From Bifidobacteriaceae bacterium (GTDB lineage: Bacteria > Actinomycetota > Actinomycetes > Actinomycetales > WQXJ01): DNA of 6,594 nt. The notes beneath the pieces were generated by a model. The model had not been told where the DNA came from and ran no database searches. It saw only the letters and a program-made list of their open reading frames with translations. Positions 1 through 5,938 of the stretch are shown piece after piece. The stretch's first letter is position 1, and each line of letters opens with the position of its first letter. Made by a program: the position numbers and the translations under genes. The stretch is from positions 1-6,594 of the forward strand of contig JAISTN010000421.1 of the NCBI GenBank assembly GCA_031272565.1, in the 5' to 3' direction.

Positions 1-263
1 AGGAGGCGGCTCACCTGGCTGACCTGGGACTTCGCCAGGGCAAGACGGCCTCGCGGGCGATCGGCTACGCCCAGGCGCTGGCGGTGCTGGACGGCGCCAT
101 GACCACCGAACAGGCCAGAGACGCGGTCGCCTTGGCGACCCGCCAATTGGCCCGCCGCCAGCGCAAATGGTTCCGGCGCGACCCTAGAATCATCTGGCTG
201 GAGGCTTCAGCCGGTAGCTTACTTGGCCAGGTCGGCAGCGCGATTTCGGCCCCGGGGTACTAG
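1..263 (+). CDS. miaA: tRNA dimethylallyltransferase MiaA, C-terminal part (5' end outside window)
   Basis: MiaA transfers a dimethylallyl group from DMAPP to N6 of A37 in tRNAs that read codons starting with U, giving i6A37. Only about the last 86 residues are present; the reading frame uses codons starting at base 3 and ends at TAG 261-263. The visible text contains the family's conserved C-terminal blocks: [12 protein letters not shown] near the start, then [19 protein letters not shown] followed by WLEAS, matching the usual 'TRQ-ARRQ-WF-RD-RI-WL' ending of actinobacterial MiaA. About 18 further residues follow before the stop. The catalytic P-loop and DMAPP-binding part lie outside the window. 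It is followed after 10 bases by dapF on the same strand, the order commonly seen in actinobacteria, so the two are probably co-transcribed. Identification rests on motif recognition, not on a search. Confidence 0.93.
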   Translation, partial: EAAHLADLGLRQGKTASRAIGYAQALAVLDGAMTTEQARDAVALATRQLARRQRKWFRRDPRIIWLEASAGSLLGQVGSAISAPGY

Positions 264-273
264 GCTGGCCCCC

Positions 274-1212
274 GTGCAGACGCATCTGGATGGTGCCCCA
301 CAGGGCTTGCGCTTTATCAAGGGGCAGGGCACCGGCAATGACTTCGTTTTGTTCGCTGACCCGGACGGCGCGGTGGAGTTCACCGAAGAACTGGCGGCGG
401 GTTTGGCGAACCGGCGGTATGGTATCGGCGCCGATGGCGTCATCCGGGCTGTCCGTTCCGAGGCGCTGGAGGAAGGCCAGACGGCTCTGGCGCTGGATCC
501 GACCGCTGAATGGTTCATGGACTACCGCAACCATGATGGTTCGCTGGCGGAGATGTGCGGCAACGGCGTGCGCGTCTTTGTCGATTTCTTGCGGGCGCAG
601 GGTCTGATTGAGGTGGCCGATGGCGACAGCGTGGTTGTCGGCACCAGGGCCGGTGTCTGCGAGGTGCGCCGCGACGGCGACCAGTACGCGGCCGATCTGG
701 GTACGTGGAAGTTCCCGGGCGGCCAGGCAGCGGTGCGGCGTGGTTGCGATGTGCAGATCTTTGCCGAGGGGATCGAACGGCCCTTGGGCGGGTTGTCGGT
801 GGGGGTGGGCAATCCCCATGTGGTGGCGTCCGTGTCGGCCGAGGAACTGGAAGCTTTGTCGCTGCGCGACATGCCGCAGGTGACGCCGGCGCCCAAGAAT
901 GGCACCAACGTCGAGTTTGTGGTCTTGGCGCCGGTCTCGGTGGGGGACACCGAGGGCGAAATCACCATGCGGGTGTGGGAACGCGGCGTGGGGGAGACCT
1001 TGTCTTGTGGTACGGGGGCGTGTGCGGCCGCCTTGGCGGCGTGGGCGTGGTCCGGCCCGGCCGGCCCCACCCGCTGGACCGTCAACGTGCCGGGCGGCAC
1101 GTTGTGGGTGCGGATGATGGATGACGTGGTTGAACTGACCGGCCCGGCCGCCTTGGTGGCGGAGGGCGTCTACTACCAGCCGGTGCCTAACGCGACGGCG
1201 GCCTTGAACTGA
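274..1212 (+). CDS. dapF: Diaminopimelate epimerase DapF
   Basis: DapF interconverts LL- and meso-diaminopimelate in the cytoplasm, supplying lysine and the peptidoglycan cross-linking residue. It is PLP-independent and uses two cysteines. Both are visible: Cys95 in DGSLAEMCGNGVRVF and Cys245 in ETLSCGTGACAAA. The N-terminal GQGTGNDFVL block and GVGNPHV are also family hallmarks. I chose GTG 274 (312 residues) because it puts the conserved FIKGQGTGNDF block near the N terminus, 10 bases after the miaA stop. A TTG at 223 in the same frame would add 17 residues and overlap miaA. No strong Shine-Dalgarno precedes the GTG, only AGG at 262-264, so translation may be coupled to miaA. At 312 residues it is somewhat longer than the roughly 275-290 of typical DapF. 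Its last 40 bases are also the end of the convergent gene on the other strand, so there is no room for an intergenic terminator. Confidence 0.96.
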   Translation: MQTHLDGAPQGLRFIKGQGTGNDFVLFADPDGAVEFTEELAAGLANRRYGIGADGVIRAVRSEALEEGQTALALDPTAEWFMDYRNHDGSLAEMCGNGVRVFVDFLRAQGLIEVADGDSVVVGTRAGVCEVRRDGDQYAADLGTWKFPGGQAAVRRGCDVQIFAEGIERPLGGLSVGVGNPHVVASVSAEELEALSLRDMPQVTPAPKNGTNVEFVVLAPVSVGDTEGEITMRVWERGVGETLSCGTGACAAALAAWAWSGPAGPTRWTVNVPGGTLWVRMMDDVVELTGPAALVAEGVYYQPVPNATAALN

Positions 1213-3728
1213 CCGCCGCCCTTGCCGGCGTAGAAGTAGAGCCGGCCGGTCGAGTCGTTCCGGCCCACAATGTCCGCCAGGCCATCCCGGTTGATGTCGG
1301 CGCCGGCGGCCAAAGTTAGCCCGGTCCAGCCGTGGCCAACTTGTTTGGCGGCGGCGAAGGTGCCGTTGCCCCGGCCGGAGTAGGCGAACAGCAGGCCGGC
1401 TTGGCTGATACCCAGGATGTCGCCCTTGCCGTCGCCGTCCAGATCGCCGGCCGCTAGCAGTTGCAGGTTGGTCCAGCCGTGGCCCACTTCGGTGCGGCCG
1501 GGCAGGAAGGCGCCGCGGCCGTTGCCGGCGTAGAGCCACAGTTTGCCGGCCGTGTCGATGGCCAGCATGTCATTGGCGCCGTCCTGGTTGAGGTCGCCGG
1601 CGGGGATGATCCGGTAGGCGGACCAGCCGTGGCCGATCTGCACTTGGGTGGCGGCGATGCGGCCTTGGCCGTTGCCGGCTCGCAGCCACATCCGCCCGGC
1701 CGAATCGACCGTTACGACATCGGCCAGGTTGTCACCGTTCCAGTCGCCCGGGCCGGAGATCCAACTGGTGCCCAGGCCGGTGGCCAGCACGGTCTTGCCG
1801 CCCACGGCGCCGCTGGCCGTGCCTGGGAACTCGTGTAGTTCGCCGTTCAGGTGCAGGCCCAGCAGGTCGCCGTAGCCGTCGCCGGTCAGGTCGGGCGACA
1901 GGGTCAGGCGGGGATAGGTTGGGGTGTATTGGACGGTGGTGCTGATGCAACGTTCGGTGGGCAGGTAGCCGGTGGCCGTGGCCTTGACGCAGAAGCTGAG
2001 GGTCTTGCCGCGGTCGTCCATGGTGGGCCGGTAGGTCAGAGCGTTGGCAACCGGCGTGGTGCGCCCGGCGACGTACCAGGCCAGGGTGGTTTTCGCGGAA
2101 CTGGGGGAGACCGTGTAGCTGGGGACCAGGAGCTGGCCGTACAGGGGGTTGGCGGCCAACGGCTGCAGGGTGACCGTGACGGCGGTGCCAACGGTCAACT
2201 GGTAGGACCAGCCGAGTTCGTCGGGGCAAGTGACTGAGGTGCCAGCCCAGGCGGGCGAGGCCAACACCAGGATGGTGTAGGTGCCGGCGGGCAGGTTGGG
2301 CAGTCTCAGTTCCACTTCGGCCGTGCCGGCCCGGACCGCCTGGTAGGAGCCGGGCACCTGGGTGCCGCTGGCATCGCTGACCACGAAGTAGGCGAACAGG
2401 TGGTTGGCGGGTGCCAGGGGCGTGTGTTTGAAGATGATGGCGGCTTCGCCGGTGGCCGGCTGGGTGAAGCGGTAGTAGTCGTAGTCGGCCACGCTGGCCG
2501 GGTCGGCGGAGGGAATCACAGAGGCGTTGATGGTTTGCAGTGCCGTCAGTTGGGTGGCGGTGGCGGCGGTGTTGTTGGGTTCGGCCTCGATGGGGGTCTT
2601 GGCGCTGAAGGTCAGGCGCAGGCTGTAGCGCAGGCCCCAGGCCGCTGCGGTGGGGGTTCGGGCCCAGGAGTCGGTGTTGTGCAGATAGTAGGTGCCGGGC
2701 TGCAGGTAGATGTCGTAGTCGGTGGCCCAGGCGCCGTTCCAGTCGGCCTGGGTCAGGGTGGGAAGGCGCAGCAGGCCGGCCATGGTGTCACTGGAGATGG
2801 TCCATTTGTACATCTCGGTTGGACCGCTGACCTGCGGGAACGTGAAGGCCAGGCGGACCAGGCCGCCTGGGCTGGGGACTGTGAAGCTGTAGTAGTCCTG
2901 GTCTTCCAGGATGTCGTCTTGCCCGTATTGGGTGTTGCTGGTGCCCAGTACCGAGCCGGCCAGGGTAGTGCCAAAGGCCAGCGGGGTGGCGGTGGCTTTG
3001 GTGCCGTTGGGTTCGTGTTCCACTGCCTCTGGGGTCAAGCTGAGGCTGAGGTGGTAGGTCCAGACGGTGGCTGGTGCCGTGCCGCTCTGGTTTTGCCGCA
3101 CGGTGATGTAGTAGGTGCCGGCGGTCAGGGGGAAGTACTGGTTCGCGATGGCGGCCCCGGTGGGGTCTTCTTGGCCGGCTGGCCGGTCCTCCAGGCGTAG
3201 GCGGGTGTGGCCGCCTTGGTTGTCGTAGACGTCCAGCCGCCAACTGCGGGCAGCGTTGCCGGGCGTGGGAAAGCTGAACTGGAGGCGCAGGTTGCCATCC
3301 TGCGTGGTGGTGAACCGGTAGAAGTCGGTGCCGTCGCTGGGGCCGATTTGGCCGTCGTAGGGGGTACCGAGCGTCATGGGGGTGGCCTGGTAGAAGTTGT
3401 CGTTCGGTTCGGTCTCGGCCGCCATGGGGGTGATGGTGCCGCCTTGGGGCAGGATGGTTTGGGTGGTGCCCGGTGCCGCTTGGGTGGCCTGGGTGGTGCC
3501 CGATGCCGCCTGGGGGCTTGGCTGGTCTTGGGAGCCTTGGGGGCTCTGGGTGGCGGTAGCGGTGGCTTCGGCCGCCGGACTGGGCAAGGTGGGCGGAATG
3601 GGGTCGGCCAGGGCGGCGGTGGCCGGCAGCAGGGCGGCGATCAGGCTGGTTGCGGCAGCGGCGGCAAGCGCGGCACCACGGGGGGCCGGGCTGCGCGAAT
3701 CAGCTTTCAGGGCGAAGGGGCGGAACAT
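1173..3728 (-). CDS. Secreted multidomain protein: PPC-like domains, Ig-like domain and FG-GAP repeats
   Basis: A predicted extracellular protein of 851 residues whose biochemical role I do not recognise. Start ATG 3728 has AAGGAG at 3735-3740 and begins a clear Sec signal peptide (basic MFRPFALK, Ala/Leu-rich core about 18-41, ALA|D cleavage near 41). An in-frame start further upstream at 3791 lacks this support. Residues 42-104 form a Thr/Gln/Ser/Pro/Ala-rich linker. Three PPC-like beta domains follow (about 105-233, 234-377, 378-519), each opening with an E-P-N motif and containing DxDYYxF and a late AGTYxI or PGTYYL strand. An Ig-like segment with YGQL, W, GK and ATGYLP lies about 519-603. 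Five FG-GAP/VCBS-type units (607-851) carry Asp-rich calcium loops at 613, 662, 712, 762 and 811. No protease, glycosidase or sortase motif and no C-terminal membrane anchor is visible. It lies 88 bases downstream of the methyltransferase on the same strand and overlaps the dapF end by 40 bases. Likely roles are adhesion or carbohydrate binding; this is inference. Confidence 0.9.
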   Translation of the reverse strand: MFRPFALKADSRSPAPRGAALAAAAATSLIAALLPATAALADPIPPTLPSPAAEATATATQSPQGSQDQPSPQAASGTTQATQAAPGTTQTILPQGGTITPMAAETEPNDNFYQATPMTLGTPYDGQIGPSDGTDFYRFTTTQDGNLRLQFSFPTPGNAARSWRLDVYDNQGGHTRLRLEDRPAGQEDPTGAAIANQYFPLTAGTYYITVRQNQSGTAPATVWTYHLSLSLTPEAVEHEPNGTKATATPLAFGTTLAGSVLGTSNTQYGQDDILEDQDYYSFTVPSPGGLVRLAFTFPQVSGPTEMYKWTISSDTMAGLLRLPTLTQADWNGAWATDYDIYLQPGTYYLHNTDSWARTPTAAAWGLRYSLRLTFSAKTPIEAEPNNTAATATQLTALQTINASVIPSADPASVADYDYYRFTQPATGEAAIIFKHTPLAPANHLFAYFVVSDASGTQVPGSYQAVRAGTAEVELRLPNLPAGTYTILVLASPAWAGTSVTCPDELGWSYQLTVGTAVTVTLQPLAANPLYGQLLVPSYTVSPSSAKTTLAWYVAGRTTPVANALTYRPTMDDRGKTLSFCVKATATGYLPTERCISTTVQYTPTYPRLTLSPDLTGDGYGDLLGLHLNGELHEFPGTASGAVGGKTVLATGLGTSWISGPGDWNGDNLADVVTVDSAGRMWLRAGNGQGRIAATQVQIGHGWSAYRIIPAGDLNQDGANDMLAIDTAGKLWLYAGNGRGAFLPGRTEVGHGWTNLQLLAAGDLDGDGKGDILGISQAGLLFAYSGRGNGTFAAAKQVGHGWTGLTLAAGADINRDGLADIVGRNDSTGRLYFYAGKGGGQFKAAVALGTGW
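1176..1910 (-). repeat. Five tandem FG-GAP/calcium-loop repeats inside the secreted protein
   Basis: The C-terminal 245 residues are built of units of about 49-50 residues (roughly 147-150 bp). Each contains an EF-hand-like Asp loop (DLTGDGYGD, DWNGDNLAD, DLNQDGAND, DLDGDGKGD, DINRDGLAD; loops encoded at 1866-1892, 1719-1745, 1569-1595, 1419-1445, 1272-1298), then a short strand of the type LWLYAGNGRG and a VGHGW-type end. Such repeats form blades of beta-propeller folds and bind calcium in integrin-like and VCBS proteins. Five visible loops suggest either a small or a composite propeller. DNA identity between units is moderate, so unit gain or loss by recombination is possible but not shown. 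Confidence 0.8.
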
Positions 3729-3734
3729 TGGGGG

Positions 3735-3740
3735 CTCCTT
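3735..3740 (-). promoter_or_regulatory. Ribosome binding site of the secreted FG-GAP protein
   Basis: On the minus strand AAGGAG lies 6 bases before ATG 3728. This near-perfect Shine-Dalgarno decides the start: it rules out the 21-residue longer version from 3791. The preceding 88-base gap (3729-3816) after the methyltransferase stop shows no convincing terminator or -35/-10 pair, so read-through from the methyltransferase is possible. Confidence 0.85.
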
Positions 3741-3816
3741 GGGGGACCGGAATGGAGTCAACTCTACTGGTCCGCCGGCCGCCTGGCGCACCGGCAGCCG
3801 TGGTCTTACCTGTTGG

Positions 3817-4419
3817 TTATGCCCGCCGCGCTCGCAGTACTCGGTAGCCCTTGGCGCTGGCCAGCTTGCCGGTGGGGTAGCCGTGGGCCGTCAGCCAGGT
3901 CTGGAGCGAATCGGCTCCCAGGTTTTTCTGCACCACCAGGTCGGCGTAGCCGTGGGGCGTCAGCCGGTCCAGCCAGGTGGTCAGCAGGTCGTGGAGCACT
4001 TCTTTGCCAACCCTGATGGGAGGGTTGGACCAGATCAGATCGGGTGCCAAGTCTGAGGCGGCCTCGGGGGTGGCCACCTGGAGGTTGGTCAGTCCCCAGC
4101 GGGCGGCGTTGAGCCGGGTTAGCTCCAGGGCCCGGGGGTTAATGTCGATGCCCCAGACGGTGGCTTGGGGGGCCAGCTTGGCCATCACAAGGGCGAGGGG
4201 CCCCCAGCCGCAGCCGAGGTCGACCAGGGTGCCGCTGGTGGGCAGCGGGCCGGCCGCGACGGTACGCAGCAGCACGGCGGTGCCAAGATCGACCCGGTGG
4301 GCGCAGAACACGCCTGGCGCGGTCACCACGGTGCCTTCGAAGCCGGCCAGGCGGACGGCCCGCTCGGTCAGTTCGGCCGGGTCCAGCGGCGCGGCATCGG
4401 CCGTGAAGTAGTGGTCCAC
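3817..4419 (-). CDS. RsmC/RlmG-like class I SAM-dependent methyltransferase (single MTS domain)
   Basis: A small SAM-dependent methyltransferase of the 'methyltransferase small' family, to which the 16S and 23S rRNA guanine-N2 enzymes RsmC and RlmG belong. With GTG 4419 as start it has 200 residues: DHYFTADA at the N terminus, GVFCAHRVDLGTAVLL, SAM motif I LVDLGCGWGPLAL (about 65-77), acidic Asp92 in GIDINPRAL, catalytic motif SNPPIRVGKE (131-140), and a C-terminal KNLGADSL/KGYRVL signature (165-195). This matches the usual short actinobacterial form, which lacks the extra N-terminal domain of E. coli RsmC. The exact RNA substrate is unknown. The start is the main doubt: the frame stays open upstream to ATG 4599, which would give 260 residues and add an 18-proline tract encoded by a hexanucleotide repeat, but that ATG has no Shine-Dalgarno and the extension looks non-coding. 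GTG 4419 is preceded only by a weak GGTGG. The secreted FG-GAP gene follows on the same strand. Confidence 0.85.
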   Translation of the reverse strand: MDHYFTADAAPLDPAELTERAVRLAGFEGTVVTAPGVFCAHRVDLGTAVLLRTVAAGPLPTSGTLVDLGCGWGPLALVMAKLAPQATVWGIDINPRALELTRLNAARWGLTNLQVATPEAASDLAPDLIWSNPPIRVGKEVLHDLLTTWLDRLTPHGYADLVVQKNLGADSLQTWLTAHGYPTGKLASAKGYRVLRARRA

Positions 4420-4441
4420 GCCACCAGGGTACTGTCCGGCC

Positions 4442-4496
<55 letters not shown>

Positions 4497-4559
4497 CCGC
4501 TGGCGCGCCGGCGTGGGCCCCAGATCCAACCTGGCCCTCTCCCGGTGGTCCATGGTCCC

Positions 4560-4588
4560 TTGTGGCCCTGCGGGCCCAGTGATAACTT
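4560..4588 (+). promoter_or_regulatory. Candidate sigma70-type promoter of the secreted-protein gene
   Basis: TTGTGG (4560-4565) and TAACTT (4583-4588) are separated by exactly 17 bases, and TGA directly before the -10 gives an extended -10 motif. The -10 matches the consensus at only three positions. The spacer contains a small GGCCC-TGC-GGGCC inverted repeat (4564-4576), which overlaps the -35 and could be an operator or chance in GC-rich DNA. Transcription from here would give a leader of about 70 bases. Confidence 0.35.
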
Positions 4589-4652
4589 CGGGGTGTCATC
4601 GCTGGTTGATGGCAACACTGTCAGTCCCAACAGCTTGTCCAAACAACTAGAG

Positions 4653-4658
4653 AAAGGA
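4653..4658 (+). promoter_or_regulatory. Ribosome binding site of the G-tract secreted gene
   Basis: AAAGGA lies 6 bases before ATG 4665. It is the strongest start signal in this part and shows that translation begins at 4665, upstream of the poly-G run. By contrast the TTG at 4724, the only start-like codon available to the downstream frame near its 5' end, has no such signal. Confidence 0.8.
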
Positions 4659-4664
4659 CCAAAG

Positions 4665-5194
4665 ATGGTCAAACGTGCGATTCTCGCAATTCTGGGGGGG
4701 GGGGGCTCATCCTGAGCGGCAGTTTGGCTGCTGACGCCGCAGTGAGTTGGAACTCCAAGTCAAAGCCTCTCACGGTCAGTGGGTACAGTTCGACCGGCTA
4801 CGGCTACGGCTCTTTTGAGGTGTCTACGAAGTCAGATGGAACCAAGGCGCGCGGTTACAATTTCGTCGTGATCCTGAATCCTCTGGACCACAAAGTGTTC
4901 GTGAAGCAATGGACCTACGTCAACGCTCCTTCGACCACTGGTAATAGCTCATGTGCCAACGTGAAGGATGGAGGTGCTTGCAGCACGGCAACCAAGACAA
5001 CTCCGTTCAGCCTTCTAAGCGGCGTGTCCGAATCCAAGCATAAGAAAGACACGACATGGGTATCGGCTGACACGGCTATGAAAGCGCCTGGAACGTCAGA
5101 CTTGGCGCGTGGCGAGTTCGAGGTGGTTCTCGACATCCCGTATCGGTTCGATGTACACAGCGGGCAAAGCCTCACGGTGCCCATCAAGTACTAG
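4665..5194 (+). CDS. Small secreted protein, frame interrupted in this copy by a 12-G tract in the signal peptide
   Basis: I do not recognise the family. Translation from ATG 4665 gives MVKRAILAIL, then enters a run of 12 G and stops at TGA 4713-4715, making a 16-residue peptide. The frame that is open downstream (to TAG 5192-5194) would continue the signal peptide as LILSGSLAADA followed by AVSWNS. Joined with 10 G the protein is 175 residues; with 13 G it is 176. The composite has a textbook Sec signal peptide with cleavage probably near ADA|AVSW. The mature part (about 150 residues) is rich in Ser, Thr, Gly, Lys and Tyr, apparently beta-rich, without membrane segments, with two cysteines 9 residues apart (96 and 105 in the 175-residue form) that could form a disulfide. 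Its codons are less GC-rich than those of its neighbours. An ABC ATPase begins 13 bases downstream. It may be phase-variable, a pseudogene, or intact with a homopolymer error. Confidence 0.75.
4694..4705 (+). repeat. Homopolymeric tract of 12 G inside the signal-peptide code
   Basis: Twelve consecutive G follow ATTCT at 4689-4693. The start codon and the downstream frame agree only when the number of G leaves remainder 1 on division by 3 (10 or 13). Twelve, as here, ends at TGA 4713; eleven would also be out of frame and stop at a TGA a little further on. Runs of this length are classic substrates for slipped-strand mispairing and for transcriptional slippage, and are also error-prone in sequencing. 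Confidence 0.97.
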
Positions 5195-5207
5195 GTGCAG
5201 GTGTCAA

Positions 5208-5933
5208 ATGACGCAAGAGGGTCTTAGGACCGAAGGGCTCGTGGTGGGGTACGGCTCAGGTTTCCGGGTCGGCCCCATCACGGCCACCTTCCCGGTGGGC
5301 GTGACCTGTCTGGTGGGCGCCAACGGCGCTGGCAAGTCAACCCTGTTCCGGGGTCTGGCCGGCCTGCAGAAGCCCAAGGCGGGGAGCCTGCTGGGTGAAT
5401 CGGGCGCGATCAGGTCGGTCGGGTTCTTGCCACAAGAACCGGCCCTGCCGTCCCATGCCCGGCCGGGCGACCTGTTGACCCACGTGGCCTGGCTGCACGG
5501 TGTGCCGCGGGCCCAGCGGGCCGGGGCGGTCACGGCCGTCCTGGAAGCTGTGGGCCTAGCCGAAAGGGCAGACCAGCGCATCGGTGTGCTGTCCGGCGGC
5601 ATGCGCCGCCGCTTGGCCATCGCCCAGGCAATGGTTCACGCGCCAAGCTTGCTGCTGCTGGATGAACCGACGGTGGGATTGGACCCCAAACAGCGCGCCA
5701 GTTTGCGCGATGTCATCACAGCCATTGGCCAGGACCGGGTGGTGCTGGTTTCGACCCACCTGTTGGAGGACGTGCGCCGGATTGCCCAGCAGGTCGTGGT
5801 GCTGGCGGAGGGCAGGGTGACCTTCAATGGACCCCGGGCGGATCTGGAGGCCAAGGCCGATCCGGCGCTGGACCCCAGCGACGGCTTCGATGCCGTGGTG
5901 GCGGACCTGATGGAGGCGGGTGAAGAGGCGTGA
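5208..5933 (+). CDS. ABC transporter ATP-binding protein
   Basis: A 241-residue cytoplasmic nucleotide-binding subunit that would drive a membrane partner. All ABC motifs are intact: Walker A GANGAGKST (37-45), Q-loop in FLPQEP (Gln76), signature LSGGMRRRLAIAQA (from 128), Walker B LLLLDEPTVGLDP (from 148) and H-loop VSTHLLEDV (His184). Layout and length fit the ABC-2-type exporter or antibiotic-resistance/immunity subfamily with a separate permease. I chose ATG 5208 because it puts the first strand (LRTEGLVVGYG) at the N terminus; the longer frame from 5109 lies inside the preceding gene. AGGTG occurs twice upstream (5193-5197 and 5199-5203), so the gene can be translated independently of the secreted gene. 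It lies 13 bases after that gene and touches or nearly touches the membrane-protein gene, which implies an operon. The substrate is unknown. Confidence 0.93.
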   Translation: MTQEGLRTEGLVVGYGSGFRVGPITATFPVGVTCLVGANGAGKSTLFRGLAGLQKPKAGSLLGESGAIRSVGFLPQEPALPSHARPGDLLTHVAWLHGVPRAQRAGAVTAVLEAVGLAERADQRIGVLSGGMRRRLAIAQAMVHAPSLLLLDEPTVGLDPKQRASLRDVITAIGQDRVVLVSTHLLEDVRRIAQQVVVLAEGRVTFNGPRADLEAKADPALDPSDGFDAVVADLMEAGEEA

Positions 5934-5938
5934 AACGC

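Noticed and set aside
190..1539. A 449-codon open frame on the minus strand across dapF
   Set aside because: It is antisense to an unmistakable dapF, is Arg/His/Pro/Gly-rich as expected of shadow frames in GC-rich DNA, and shows no domain or start signal.
2400..3200. Long plus-strand open frame opposite the secreted FG-GAP protein
   Set aside because: Its translation is Gly/Val-rich low-complexity sequence; the minus strand has the signal peptide, repeats and ribosome binding site.
3729..3816. TTGACT-like -35 in the gap between the methyltransferase and the FG-GAP gene
   Set aside because: It lies on the minus strand but no -10 sits at a suitable distance before the start codon.
4605..4646. 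Small inverted repeats GTTG-CAAC, CTGT-ACAG and TTGT-ACAA in the leader of the secreted gene
   Set aside because: Stems are only four bases; this is within chance for a sequence of this length, so I do not call an operator, riboswitch or terminator.
4724..5194. TTG 4724 as the true start of the small protein
   Set aside because: There is no Shine-Dalgarno before it, and starting there would discard the hydrophobic LILSGS segment that completes the signal peptide begun at ATG 4665.
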